Source of the DNA: Semisulcospira habei
Taxonomy: Eukaryota > Mollusca > Gastropoda > Semisulcospiridae
Assembly: GCA_036245525.1 (NCBI GenBank)
Contig: BTPG01000001.1
Location: 183,588,663-183,652,662 of the forward strand
DNA length: 64,000 nt
Direction of reading: 5' to 3'
A program made the position numbers and the translations under genes. Numbering within the stretch: position 1 is the stretch's first letter; each line of letters opens with the position of its first letter. This document shows, piece by piece, positions 20,409 to 31,287 of this stretch. The notes under the pieces are model-generated. The model did no database searches and had not been told where the DNA came from. It saw nothing but the letters and a program-made list of their open reading frames with translations.

Positions 20409-21389
20409 TTGAGGCTCCGGTCCCTGGTACTGCCGATGTTGCTTCCGCACCTGCTTCGTTGGGCAGATCCAGGCTGGCTCGCGATGGGTGTTCCCCTCTA
20501 TTCGCCTCCACCCCGGCTGTCCCTCTGTGTCGACACAAGTCTCTCCGGTTGGGGCGCTCACCTGCTACTGTCGTTTTCCACGGCCTCCGGCGTTTGGCCG
20601 TCGGGTCTGGTGGCCCAACACATCAACTGGTTGGAACTGAAGGCGGTCTGGCAAGCCCTAGTGGCGTGGGAAACTCCGCTGCATCATCAGGAGCTACTAG
20701 TCCTCTCCGACAACTCCACAGTCGTCGCCTACATCCAGAAGCAGGGTGGAACGCGCTCTCCCTCCCTCTGTATTCTCCTCTACCAGGTGCTCCACTGGTG
20801 TGAAGATCGAGGCATCTCTCTCCATGCGCGGCACATCCCGGGTCATCTGAATGTGCTGGCCGACTCACTCTCGCGGCGCGGCCAACTCCTGCACACAGAG
20901 TGGACGCTTCGCCCAGACATCTTTCGGATGATTGGTGTTCTCTGGGAACCACCCATGATCGACCTTTTTGCGACGCGATGGAATCACCAGCTTCCTCTCT
21001 TCGTCTCTCCATTTCCAGACCCATTGGCCTGGGCAGTGGACGCTCACTCGATCCCGTGGGATGCTCTCTCGATCCCGTGGGACGGCCTGGTCGCTTACGC
21101 CTACCCTCCGATGGTGCTGGTCCCCAAGGTGCTACTCAGGCTCAGAGGGTGCAACGCGGTCCTGTTCCTGGTGGCCCCTTTTTGCTGGACCAAGTCGTGG
21201 ATCACCGATCTCCTGAACCTCACCACGTCTCCTCCGCTGCAGCTTACCACACCACGCGCGATGCTCAAGCAACCGCGACAGGCACCACTGTTCCACCCTT
21301 GCCCCGACCGACTCCTCCTCCACACCTGGAGATTGTGCGGCAAGCCCTCGCGGCTAGAGGCTTCTCAGGTGCAGCAGTGGAGACGATAG
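20409..21389 (+). CDS. DIRS RNase H domain (copy 2)
   Basis: A 326-residue frame continuing the RT polyprotein after the frame break. The RNase H acidic tetrad is complete: D42 in LCVDTSLSGWG, E76 in NWLELKAVWQ, D101 in LSDNSTVVAY, and D152 in VLADSLSR, with H142 and HIPGHLN nearby. It removes RNA from the RNA-DNA hybrid. A conserved DIRS-specific tail follows (MIDLFATRWNHQLP and VAPFCWTKSW) and overlaps the recombinase frame from 20900. An in-frame tandem duplication (DAHSIPWDALSIPWDG) at about 21045-21085 looks like a recent slip. Confidence 0.85.
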   Translation: MRLRSLVLPMLLPHLLRWADPGWLAMGVPLYSPPPRLSLCVDTSLSGWGAHLLLSFSTASGVWPSGLVAQHINWLELKAVWQALVAWETPLHHQELLVLSDNSTVVAYIQKQGGTRSPSLCILLYQVLHWCEDRGISLHARHIPGHLNVLADSLSRRGQLLHTEWTLRPDIFRMIGVLWEPPMIDLFATRWNHQLPLFVSPFPDPLAWAVDAHSIPWDALSIPWDGLVAYAYPPMVLVPKVLLRLRGCNAVLFLVAPFCWTKSWITDLLNLTTSPPLQLTTPRAMLKQPRQAPLFHPCPDRLLLHTWRLCGKPSRLEASQVQQWRR

Positions 21390-22396
21390 CTACAGCTCGC
21401 AGATCCTCGACCAGGCGAGTCTATGAGGGGAAGTGGCGAGTTCTGTACCAATGGTGTGATGACAACCGACTCTACCCCACAGATTTGACGGTACCCCAGC
21501 TGGCGGATTTTTTCCTCAGGCTATTCTCCGACCAGCATTTAGCGCCTATCACCATTCGGGGCTACCTGGCCATGATTGCTGACACGTACCGGCATCTGGG
21601 ACAACCTGACACTGGCGACTGCAAGGACCTCGCCGATCTTATGGCCTCCTTCGGGCTACAACATCCCGCCCTTCGCTCGCTCGTGCCGCGATGGGACCTG
21701 CCCTGGGTGCTGACGTGGCTCAACTCTGCCCCCTTCGAACCTATCCAGTTTGTGCGGTTGCCGGACGTGACGCGGAAGACCTGCTTCCTACTGGCCCTCG
21801 CCTCGGGTTCCAGGGTCAGCGAGCTGCACGCTCTTTCAAGGCGGCCCACATACTTGCAGTTCCTGACGGATGGCTCTGTTCACTTGCTGCCTGATCCGAC
21901 GTTTGTCACCTAGACCCGATCGTCTTTGACTGCCCCGCAAGTGGTCACCATTCCAACATTATGAGTCCCCGGCTATTCCTGAGAGTCCAGACAGCAGGAC
22001 CCAGTGAGGGCTTTACGTGTCTGCCTGCACTGGACCAAGCCGCTACGCAGGGGACACACCCGCCTTTTTCTTCCCATGTCCCCAGGTAGACATGACATCT
22101 CGGCCCAGATGATATCCTCCTGACTCTGATGGGTGATACGCTCCGCCTACCAAGACCTCTCCCCTGATGCAGCCAAACGAATGAACATCAGGGCGCACGA
22201 GGTCAGAGCCATGGTCACAAGCCTAGCGTTTGACCACAACTGCACTGTCAAAGACATTGTGGCGGCCGTGGGATGGTGGACGCAATCGACCTTCACCCGG
22301 TTCTACCTGAGGGACCTCTCCAGCCAGCGCCAAAACCTTTCGCTGGTGGGAGACATGGCGGCGCAACACTCCCTCCCGGCGCCTCTGGCACCGTAG
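20900..22396 (+). pseudogene. DIRS tyrosine recombinase (copy 2), interrupted by stops
   Basis: The frame 20900-21913 gives the core-binding domain (VYEGKWRVLYQWC, LADFFLRLFSD, ITIRGYLAMIADTYRHLG) and the first catalytic arginine in ALASGSRVSELHAL (Arg305). After stops between 21911 and 22130 the same frame resumes at 22133. It then carries the second catalytic block RAHEVRAM (His22, Arg25 of that piece), AAVGWWTQ, and the tyrosine in TFTRFYLRDL (Tyr58). All R-H-R-Y residues are thus present but in two pieces. The enzyme integrates circular DNA without target duplication in DIRS elements. The overlap with the RNase H frame is the usual DIRS arrangement. Confidence 0.85.
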
Positions 22397-22502
22397 GTAA
22401 TCTTCGCTAAAATTATCCGGAGGTTGCATGGGAGGGTGGGTCTCGGCACGTAACTGGGGCTAAGGGGCGTTATAGCGGCACCCACCTCCTCTTCGTCATT
22501 CT

Positions 22503-22583
22503 TCCTATCAGTAATATCATCGGTAATGTGTTTTGAGGAAACAAATTAATTTTTCTCTAAAATATATTTTTTTGAAAATATTA
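22503..22583. other. Internal complementary region of DIRS copy 2
   Basis: The left part complements the 5' tip (17090-17130). The right part complements the 3' tip (22800-22841). The junction AACAAA|TTAATTT fixes both element ends to within a base or two. Confidence 0.85.
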
Positions 22584-22627
22584 CTCGGATGACCCTCCCA
22601 CCTGCCCCGCTTGCCGCTGCTCCGCTC

Positions 22628-22841
22628 AGAAACAAACTGGTGAGCATCCGGTGGGCGCGTGCCCGGATGGGATGGAGGGAAGGTTACTCGGGTCACGGCC
22701 CAGGCTATAGCGCCCCTTGTTATCTCCCCTACTATGTACACAACAATTTTTGGCTGAAATTAGTCTAGCTTAGACAATATTCCCATCAGTAATATCATCG
22801 GTAAGTATTTTTCAAAAAAATACATTTCAGAGAAAAATTAA
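22628..22841 (-). repeat. Right inverted terminal repeat of DIRS copy 2
   Basis: It complements the left terminus and continues to the tip AGAGAAAAATTAA at about 22841. It shares TCATCGGTAAGTATTTTTC with DIRS copy 1. Confidence 0.85.
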
Positions 22842-22934
22842 TTTTTCATTTAGTTTAGAAGAATTTGAATATCTTGAAAGTAAGTGTGAGCAGGTGCTGT
22901 TTACACCATCTATGTGTTGCTTATTTCATCATTC

Positions 22935-24075
22935 TCTAGAACTGGCGACAGTACTACAGTAAAAAGTATGCAGAATACGAGGGTTAACATCAAAAGTTCT
23001 AAACTTTAAACAGTACAGACGAGGCTGTGCCTTCTTAATGATTGCATTTGTATTTTCTTTCGAGTTAAGTTTATTATCCAGAATGACACGGAGATACCTG
23101 TATTCATTATCCATAATGACACGGAGATACCTGTACGAATCAACCCTCTGCACCTCTACTCCCTTGATTCGCACAGGATCTGGGATATCCCAAACTCAAT
23201 CAAGATTTCTCTTATCTTACCAGCATTAAGTTCAAGATAGTTTTTATCGCACATCAACAGACCTCTGCCATTGTTTGTGATTCTGCCAACCATACCATGT
23301 CCTCCACATATTTGGCCATGGGACATGTGATGGTGCCTACATCAGCAGTATAGAGGATGAAAAGGAAAGGGGAGGGCACTGTACCCTGAGGAGTGCCTGT
23401 GTTGGTACAGAGTGATAGAAACAACAGTTTCGGATGTAGAAGACTGTAGTCTGACATATTGGGGTCTGTTGGTCAGACAGTTGAAAATCCAGGCTATAAC
23501 TGTTGATGGCAGTCGCACTGTTTGCCTTTTTTTTTTTTAATGAGAATGCATGGCAAGATAGTATTAAAAGCACTGCTGAAGTCCTAGAACACAAGTCTGA
23601 TGGAATGTCTAGGTTTTTCTAAATGAGTATAAGTAGTGTTGAGAACAAACAATATGGCATCTTCAACACTTCTGTTTGGCCTGCATACAAACTGCAGAGG
23701 ATCAACAAAGTCAAACCCTAGAACTGTTAGTCTACTGAGTACCACTCGTTTGCAAATCTTTATCACAGCTGAAGTCAAAGCCACAGGCCGGAGATCGTTC
23801 AGAGTAACAACAGGAGTCTTCTTAGGCACAGGCATAATACAAGAGGTTTTCCAAGAGTCTGAAACATAGAAGTGCTTAAAACAGAGATTAAAAATAACAG
23901 TAAAAATGTGAGCCAACTGTTCAGCACAAGTCTTTAAAACCCTGGGTGACATCCTGTCATATCCAGCAGCGTTGTGGGGATTGGTCCTCTGTAAAAGACG
24001 GCAGACCTCCTCAACTTCACCAGGCACTGGCTGACGTCCCCACTGGTCTGGCATGGACTTGGGCATGCTGATCAG
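22935..24075 (-). pseudogene. CR1/Rex1-like LINE reverse transcriptase relic
   Basis: Reading 24075 to 22935 on the - strand, RT blocks appear in order. They are GDV...PGEVEEVCRLL, NPHNAAGYDRMSPRVLK, the fingers motif LNDLRPVALTSAVIKICKR, DPLQFVCRPNRSVEDAI, GTPQGTVPSPFLF, and a decayed catalytic box (AKYVEDMVW, where YxDD has become YVED). The C-terminal thumb and connection part is SYRYLRVIMDN...CLKFRTFDVNPRILHTFY. Frameshifts separate these pieces, and a 34-base tandem duplication lies at about 23070-23135. The N-terminal endonuclease is missing because the relic runs into the element at 24083. It is inactive. Confidence 0.75.
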
Positions 24076-24082
24076 AAAAGTT

Positions 24083-25686
24083 ATATTTTCCATAATTACC
24101 CAAAATATTCGACTGCTCCAAATATTGGACCACAGCCCATTTTTCACCAATTTTCACCCCCCCCCCCCCACCCCCCCCCCAAAAAAAAAAAACAAACTCC
24201 TAAATGTTCGACCACCACCCGAAAATGCCATGTCTTCAAATATTCAACCATCACCCAAATTGCACATAAAAAATTAATCCAGCGCCCTTCAAAATGGTTT
24301 TAAAATCTCTGCTTGCGAAGTCTGATTTCAGAATGATTACTGTAATACAAGCCCATCAACGAATCCTTGCATTCATGCCGTGCGACAGTGCACGGACGTA
24401 GCCCCAAACCTGTACTACGGTACTGCTTATTCATAGATTTAAATGTAGCCAAGGGTCAGCATACGCTGTCACAATTTATTGCCAGTGCAGCAGTTCTTGA
24501 GATTCTATGCCTGTTGCAAGAGAGACTACCAGTATGATGATAGCAGCTGGCAGTGCAATCATGCCTCCTCACCCTGCCTTTCGCAAAAGACAGACTCGCC
24601 TGAACCTGTGCAAGCACTTGGAAATGTGTCGGCCTCAGTCCTGCTTTACATCATCACATTGAAACCGTATTTGGCTTTACGTTTATGATAAGGCAACGTT
24701 GCTCACTGGCTGCACAATATGCTCAGTTACCCCACGTGGACACGTGGATTTCTTTTTCCATCGATTTTTGCATCAGGGTAACAATCTGCATTGTGTAGCT
24801 ACAATACAGATCTCAGTCTGAGCAACATGTGTACTGTGTATGTCTTGGTACCTATCCAACTTGTGATACCCAACGGCGTTAGAGCCAAGGCTATGTGCTT
24901 TGTTTCATGACAGCGCATTAACCGCTGGAAACTGAAGAGTATTGTGTTGCACTTTGCATTACAAAGCGAGTGTGTAGTGGCCCTGCGTTCTTACAACCGT
25001 GTTATAAGAACCAAGTCACAGTCCTGATTTTGAATGGCACAGTTCTATTCATTGCTCAGGATGAAAATCTTATAATTAGGTCAGATTCACGGTGATTGGT
25101 GACACATAGTCCCCCATACCTATACACAGCAGGTAATTGCGTATTTTAGTAATCAGCGTAACATAGAGCCAGTAGGAAATCGAGATCCTATGAGCCTCTG
25201 CACTTTACAGAGGCACATGACAATCATGATTCATGGAAATGGTGAAGACGGGGTCACAGTTGTATTGATTTTCCACAGGGGCAGGATGGCACATGATGTG
25301 CCTATTAATGTTTGAACTATGCATATTTCAAGAAAACGGTATAGAACAAGAGGTGATCATATCTCTTGGACCTAATTTATTCTAAATTTTCTGTGGATGT
25401 ATAAATTATGATTTAGCTACTAAAATCGGGATTTGATTGAACACATTATTGCATGAACTCTCCCCCTGTGGGTACTACCATTTGGGATGAATAACGGTTG
25501 TTGGTGTTTCAACGTAAAAACATGAACAGGTCGATTGGCGTGCCTGTGCAAGGTAAACCTCAAAATTTCGACCACGCCACCTCCGCAGACAATCCGCTTT
25601 TTCAAAACTCATAAATATTCGACTAGAGCTGAAAAACTGGAAAACGTGCATGTAAAAAGTGGTCAGATATTTATGGTAATTACAGT
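24083..25686. mobile_element. Terminal-inverted-repeat DNA element relic
   Basis: The left end CCATAATTACCCAAAATATTCGACTG is mirrored at the right by CAGATATTTATGGTAATTACAG (complement: GTAATTACCATAAATATCTG). The inside is non-coding, with a poly(C)/poly(A) tract at 24158-24192 and inner repeats such as AAATGTTCGACCACCACC. No transposase was seen. The superfamily is not assigned. It abuts the 5' side of the LINE relic. Confidence 0.5.
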
Positions 25687-25710
25687 ATCAAATCTAGTAT
25701 AAAAGACATT

Positions 25711-25900
25711 GAAGGCCCACTACCACCGTAACTGTTGAAAAATACACTTCTGTAACAAATGGTTATGAAATGCTCCACACGGGTCTTATTACAGTTCCAG
25801 TTCAGCACACGTCGTCATTATATGAAGTAACATCACAATGACTCAGCTCTGTTCTATAAATGCAACACTATCAGTATGAGAAACAGCTATAAATGGTCCA
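25711..25900 (+). repeat. Dispersed repeat with AAGGCCCACTACC start, copy 1
   Basis: GAAGGCCCACTACC...AACTGTT...ACACTTCTGTAACAAA and the distal CTATCAGTATGAGAAACAGC recur at 27803-27898 and 29000-29050. In the second copy the two parts are separated by the SINE-like repeat at 27898-28401 and further DNA. Confidence 0.55.
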
Positions 25901-25983
25901 GTGATGCAAACATACTGTGTCCCTCTGGACACTCATGAATATCGGTGGCCAGTGCTGTGTGATATAGGCTTACATGCCTATGA

Positions 25984-26502
25984 CTATGAAGTTATATACT
26001 AGTTAAGTTCAGTAAAATTAAGGTGGTGACTGTTTATGCCGGAGCGACTGTCTGAACACTGGCGCTGTACTATGGCGGCGACGGGCCCCCAGGTGCTGTT
26101 TGACCGTTGTTCAGTTTTATGTTGCCTAGATCGGAGATCTTCTCCATATCGACGCGGGTATTTTGTTTCTGTTGTTAACTTGTTTTATGTACTAGTTTTA
26201 GCCAAGTAGGAACTTCAGTAATAAAGAACATTATAATAGTGTGTTAAGGGGGCATAGGGCTGTCTTAGCGGTATTCTGTTTTTGTCAGGGAGGTTCGGGT
26301 CAGGATGAGGCCACTGGCGCTGGCCATTAGATGCCTTGGCGACGGGCTTCACCCGTCCAGAGTCATTGTCCATTGTGTAGCTCTGTGATTGTAATTTGTG
26401 GAATGAGCGAGTGAGTGAATGTAAGCAGCACCTGTGGTGGCAAAATGTGAATTTCCCCATGAGGGATTAATAAAGTATTATTGTATTGTATTGTATTGTA
26501 TT
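25984..26502 (+). repeat. SINE-like repeat with (TTGTA)n tail, + orientation
   Basis: About 515 bases starting CTATGAAGTTATATACTAG and ending in CCCCATGAGGGATTAATAAA followed by (TTGTA)n. An inverted copy with the same start and tail lies at 27898-28401. The common start and pentamer tail point to a discrete retroposon or a LINE 3' end. The open frames on it (26215-26460 -, 27936-28169 +) are equivalent shadows. Confidence 0.7.
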
Positions 26503-26655
26503 TCTTGTCATGTTTTAGTTTGCCTTTGGGAAGGATACACAGTCATTTTTTATAGGGTCAGTAACAGGTAAGTGTGAATGTGCTCTGGCACCAGAGTTCC
26601 AACAACTTTGCTGCGATTGGACACTCGGTTACATAGAAGAAACTATGAAGTAAGC

Positions 26656-27273
26656 AGGAAAAAGCACTGTCGGGGGAGATAATCATGCCTTATCAACCAA
26701 TGATCACAGACCTAGTTTGATCAAAGCACACAAAAAAGATTGGAAAGAGGAGCGCGCTAAGTAAGTGACTGTAAGCAATGAATATGGATGCCCCCCTTAC
26801 GGGGAGCATATCACATATTCACTGGATTCCCAGCCCCTTTTTAGTAGGTTCTCTCTTAGGCTGCATTTAAATTTAGCTCTAGGTGGAGGCGTGGAATGTA
26901 TGCCCCTGCAGAAGCCACAGTAAAATGCAGTCTTCTTTGTATGTAGGCAAAAGTTCCTTCTCTTCCTTCAGTTATACCGATGATGTGCTGAAGAGGTCAC
27001 CTAAAACCAAAACAGCTGTCCACACCGGCAATACAATTTGCCCCCCCCCCCCTCCCCCCGGGGGACCTAAATCCAAATTTCCATGCACCAACGGTCTGCG
27101 AATCCAGTGAAAATGTGATAATCCCGCCCCTTGGGGTGCCTTCCATATTCAATGCTTCCAGTCACTTAGCACACCCCTCTTTTCTTTTTTTGTTTGTTTG
27201 TGCTTTGACCAAACTAGATGTGTGATCATTGGTTGATAATGCACAATTCTCTCCCCTGACAGAGCTTTTTCCT
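26656..27273. mobile_element. MITE with ~175-base inverted ends
   Basis: Left arm 26656-26835 (AGGAAAAAGCACTGTC...) complements right arm 27100-27273 (...GACAGAGCTTTTTCCT). A C-rich run is in the loop. The 14-mer ACTCGGTTACATAG at 26623-26636 and 27311-27324 flanks it and may be a target duplication a little outside the arms. No coding frame was found. The element lies about 120 bases upstream of LDLa exon 3. Confidence 0.7.
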
Positions 27274-27333
27274 ACTTTTAAATTACAAGCACTGGCAGTC
27301 AACCCTTTGGACTCGGTTACATAGTATTGGCCT

Positions 27334-27606
27334 TCACTAATAAACTTTCAAGAGAGGATGATGTGTGGAAACGTAATACATATTGTATAGTGTGCAGTGA
27401 GGATCAGTTCACGTGCCGATCAGGGGAGTGCATCCAGGCTAATCAGCGTTGTAATCGCGTGCGCAACTGTCGGGATGGCAGTGATGAGGAAGACTGCCCA
27501 CCCATTGGTAAGATTGCTTTTCCACATCTTGATCTATGATCATGAATAAATATCCAGACGAGCATAGATAGTGCCATGGTCTGGTGGTATTTTGTCAGCC
27601 ATACTA
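27334..27606 (+). repeat. Duplicated exon segment, copy A
   Basis: This segment, from TCACTAATAAACTTTCAAGA through LDLa exon 3 to ATTTTGTCAG, recurs at 41989-42243 plus 42544-42560. Intronic flanks are conserved on both sides, so the duplication involved genomic DNA and not just the exon. Confidence 0.85.
27391..27507 (+). CDS. LDLa exon 3 of the perlecan-like gene (duplicate A)
   Basis: A 117-base exon, phase 1-1, with acceptor ATTGTATAG (ends 27390) and donor ATTG|GTAAGA at 27508. It encodes an LDLa module with six cysteines (CSEDQFTC, GEC, RC, NC, DC) and the calcium site [11 protein letters not shown], then a PPI linker. It is the paralogue of exon 4 at 42046-42162: equal length, same splice sites, and identical in most residues, with differences concentrated in the third inter-cysteine loop (IQANQRCNRVRN here, [12 protein letters not shown] there). 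Large inverted repeats flank this exon (25984-26502 and 27898-28401). Confidence 0.9.
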
Positions 27607-27609
27607 CCT

Positions 27610-27795
27610 TTTTAAGTCCCTTCTATTTATGGAAGGGAATTTTGTTAGGATGGGTCGTGGTGGGGCAAATTTAGTAGCATGTCCATGATGTCAAGGGCGG
27701 GCAATCCTAATCCTTTGACAACTGTAGTGACAAGATAAAAATTACGTCATGTCTAGTTAAGCTAACCTCGCTGCTGAACGTACTTTTGGCACGAA
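27610..27795 (+). repeat. Dispersed repeat with AAGTCCCTT start, copy 1
   Basis: TAAGTCCCTTCTATTTATGG...GATGGGTCG...TTACGTCATG...TCGCTGCTGAACGTAC matches 52530-52710 in the same orientation. The family is unclassified. The second copy is the target of the LTR insertion at 52903. Confidence 0.65.
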
Positions 27796-27897
27796 GCACC
27801 TTAAAGGCCCACTACCGCCATAACTGTTCAAAGATACACTTCTATAACAAACGGTAGTTATAGTTCATTTGGACACAGGAGAATCCAGTTCAGCACA

Positions 27898-28401
27898 CAA
27901 TACAATACAATACAATAATACTTTATTAATCCCTCATGGGGAAATTCACATTTTTGTCACCACAGGTGCTGCTTACATTCACTCACTCGCTCATTCCACA
28001 AATTACAATAACAGAGCTACACAATGACTCGGGACGGGTGAAGCCCGTCGCCAAGGCATCTAATGGCCAGTGCCAGTGGCCTCATCCCGACCCGAACCTC
28101 CCTGACAAAAACAGAATACTAAGACAGCCCTATGTCCCCTTAACACACTATTATAATGTTCTTTATTAAGTTCCTACTTGGCTAAAACTAGTACATAAAA
28201 CAAGTTAACAACAGAAACAAAATACCCGCGTCAATACGGAGATGATCTCCGATCTAGGCAACATAATACTGAACAACGGTCAAACAGCACCTGGGGACCC
28301 GTCGCCGCCATAGTACAGCGCCGGTGTTTAGACGGTCGCTCTGGCATAAACAGTCACCACCTTAATTATACTGAACTTAACTAGTATATAACTTCTTAGT
28401 C
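27898..28401 (-). repeat. SINE-like repeat with (TTGTA)n tail, - orientation
   Basis: It is an inverted copy of 25984-26502, beginning with (AATAC)n and ending AACTTCTTAG near 28401. Together the two arms can pair across LDLa exon 3. Confidence 0.7.
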
Positions 28402-29615
28402 ATTTTAAAAACAAAAGTAGTAGAACTACATCATTAACGTGAAAGCAGCCCAAAATGGTTTCTAAAAAGTACACAAGTGGCTGTTCAGTAAGAAACACAG
28501 TCACTGCGTCTGGGAGGTGTCTGTCATTACATCATTCGGAATGTGGGGCCTGAAGCTTGCTGGTACTCTGGCGCTTCGTTGAGTGCACTAGCGCAGGCAG
28601 TGAGGTTGAGCGTGGCGTGCCGGAAGAGCCACTCCTGAGATGAGATGATGAAAGGGGGGGGAAAGCACGTTGGTGGAATTGCCACAGCATAGCGAGCGCT
28701 GTTCTTCTGATACTTGGTACAACAAGAATCAGCGTATATCACTGAACTCCCAGCATAGCGGCACAGCGGAGAAAAATATAAAATCCAATTAACAGTCACA
28801 GCACATCAAATTGCCAAAAGTCATCAAAAAGAAATACCGGTCGTGATGCAGCATTGCAGGGCCTGACATCTTATATCAAACGAAGGTACAATGGCTAGAA
28901 TACTGCCGGTGCTGACCATTTCTGCCAGAGCGGGCGGCCAGGAGGTGTTGCATGGTCGCCATCTTGTCTCTTGTCTTAATATCAAGTAACCTGACAATGA
29001 ATCCACTCCTTTCTATAAATACAGTGCTATCAGTATGAGAAACAGCTAAAAATAGTTTGAAACGCTAATGGCTGCACAGAATAAATAAGTGTGATTACGC
29101 ATGTGCTTTTGCTGTCTGTCTAAACTGCTGTAAAAGTTCATTAGGTGTGTCGACAAGACATAACAAACACAAATGGTGCAGAAACGTGTCTTCGGATTTA
29201 TGCGTAATGGTACTTTAAGTGCGTATGCATGCACTAACACACACACACACACACACACACATCGACACGCTTTCAGAAGAGCATGCAGGTGTACTTAGTA
29301 TATCATGTAGCTAGGTAAAGTCAACCTGATTTCACACAATTATAGCAAGACTGAAATTGTACTGTGAAATTCTAGTTGTCACCATTTTCTCAAGCCTTGA
29401 AGCGAAAGTGAAACTCATATGTAAAATATAAAAATTAATTTTAAAAAGCCCAAAACATCATGACAAATGACGTTTGACAAGCCAAAGAAAGACACGTATG
29501 CACTGCTCACCTTATAGAGCTCACTGATGCATTGGCAGATCTGCGAGACTTTTCCAATAGGAGATAATTCAACATCAGAATCAGGCCAAAGACAAAAGGT
29601 AGAGACCCTTGACAG
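28402..29615. other. Intron 3 segment
   Basis: Mixed intron DNA. It holds the distal part of the AAGGCCCACTACC repeat (29000-29050) and a (CA)n microsatellite at 29239-29263. Open frames here have no recognisable domain. Confidence 0.45.
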
Positions 29616-30472
29616 TGTTACGATTGTGGTTGTGTTATCCTGTGAGAGCGTGCATGTGTTGATCGTGGGTAACGATCCGATGTTTTTTTTAGCTATCACG
29701 GTTACGATTCATGTGCCTTTTTAGTAAGATTTTCTTTTTGTTCGTGAGTAGAGCCGTTTTCGTTTTGTTGTGTTTAGTCCGGTGCGTTGTAGAAGGGTTG
29801 CACTGTCTTGTGACATTGTAAGTGTCACGTTGGTTAGTTGACATCGCAACATTTTCGCTACTTTTTGTTTTCCTGTGCGCGTGTATTGAACAGCTTTTAT
29901 TTTGATTTGGAATGTTCTCGTACCTTTTAGAGCTATCATAGATAGGGATACCATACTTTTATGTGTCTTCATTATACGCTAGAATTTAGAGCTGAAGTAA
30001 GCAGCCGAGTTTTTGTAGCCTGATATATTGTTTCTGGAAAGTTTATGTTAATGAGCTTCGGCTGCGTGTTTCGTTCTGGTTGTTTGAGTTCATGATTTCC
30101 ATAGAAGATTCTGGAATTTGATAGTATATATAAGGAGGGCGCTGGGAAAGCCCGGGCGTACATTGTCTTGCTTTGTCAGTTGTAGAGACACGTATAGTTT
30201 ATTGCGAGAGACGCTGTGTATGAGAAACTTTGTGTCGCAGTGTGGACATCGCAGAAGAGACTTTGTATCAATAGTTTGTGCATTTGAAAGTGCATTACTG
30301 TGTGGATATCGCATCGCTGAATTAAATATTGTTGGAACTGTTACTCCAGTATTGTCTACATCCTTAAGCCACGTGTGACGGATTGCAGCTGAACGAGGTT
30401 TATTTTAAAGAACTCTACGTATGTGTGTCTGGTGTGTTTATCATACTTCGACTACAACTCCACCATGTAACA
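29616..30472 (+). mobile_element. Solo LTR, + orientation (family shared with 31658 and 52903)
   Basis: It begins TGTTACGATTGTGG and ends CCATGTAACA, i.e. TGTTAC...GTAACA termini. It aligns over its length with the complement of 31658-32503 and of 52903-55029. A TATA box (TATATATAA, 30125-30133) precedes GGGCGCTGGGAAAGCCCG, a plausible U3/R promoter. The flanks GACAG/GTGAG are not a clean target duplication. No internal retroelement sequence is attached. Confidence 0.75.
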
Positions 30473-30599
30473 GTGAGGACAGCCTTCATATAGAAGGGAC
30501 TTTGAGTGTCACCCCATCTTGTTTTCTTTGTTTTTCTTGTGACAAAGTTTCAAATCAAGTGTGCAAGTCCATGATATCTGTGTCCAAATGGAGAAATGT

Positions 30600-30990
30600 A
30601 TAGGGTGTTGGGGCCCTTTTCTCAATTGATAACACTATATTTTCAGCACCCTGCATATGCTTGTTGATGTGATGTAATGTGTGACATGTCTGCGGTGTGT
30701 TTTAAAGTAAATTTGTGAAGAAATTGTGTTTTGTGGATTTGATTAACCTTTTGTTTAATTGATAAGCCAAGATAAAATGCACCGAAAAGTAGGAATGTGA
30801 ATGAGCCGATTTTCTCTAATGAAAACACTTTGTAATGGTCCTTTAACAACAACACAATAATCATTTCAGATAGAATGTTTACCCTAGAAATGTTCCAATC
30901 AGCTTAATTGAAACAAATATGCAAAATCACTTGATTGCCATGCTGTCAAAGTGAGCAACTGATCTACATGAGGTAAGTAACCGCATGTTT
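30600..30990 (+). repeat. Dispersed repeat, copy 1 (inverted partner at 61000)
   Basis: TTTTCAGCACCCTGCATATG, GTAATGTGTGACATGTCTG, AATGAAAACAC and ATCATTTCAGATA occur in the same order as in the complement of 61000-61320. Divergence is considerable. There is no tail or TIR, and it is unclassified. Confidence 0.6.
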
Positions 30991-31208
30991 CCTTTGTGGC
31001 AGGTACAAAAATTTGTGTGTCCTAAACCACACGGCTACACCTGAAGTAAAGGCAACATTCGAAACACAAGGTTAATCAAGAAAGCGTCGGACCAGATATA
31101 TTTCTTTTTAATATATGATGATCACCAAAGCCTTGTTTCAGTAGTTGCCACCAATGTCGTTTGATTCATTCACCAGAAGAATCAACTGACAGTGACGCAT
31201 GACAGGCC

Positions 31209-31287
31209 ATGGTAAACTTTAACGTTGGCATATTCCAGGTGACTATTCAAGACTCAGGCTTCAAACTTGGCCCAAGGATGCTTTGTT
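31209..31287 (+). repeat. Fragment of the AGGTCA-rich repeat
   Basis: GTAAACTTTAACGTTGGCAT...TCAAACTTGGCCCAAGGAT matches the conserved 5' part of the family described at 1852-3264. Confidence 0.7.

Larger units (their letters stand above)
17090..22841 (+). mobile_element. DIRS-like tyrosine-recombinase retrotransposon, copy 2
   Basis: A 5.75 kb element with all DIRS hallmarks. Inverted termini lie at 17090-17287 and 22628-22841. The internal complementary region (22503-22583) contains the complements of both tips (GAGGAAACAAA|TTAATTTTTCTCT). The gene order is a gag-like repetitive ORF1 (18080-18830), RT (19326-20312), RNase H (20409-21389), and an overlapping tyrosine recombinase (20900-22396). 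RT is split from RNase H by a stop and compensating frameshifts, and the recombinase is cut by stops between 21911 and 22130. It is therefore inactive but much better preserved than copy 1. No methyltransferase domain was recognised. Confidence 0.9.
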
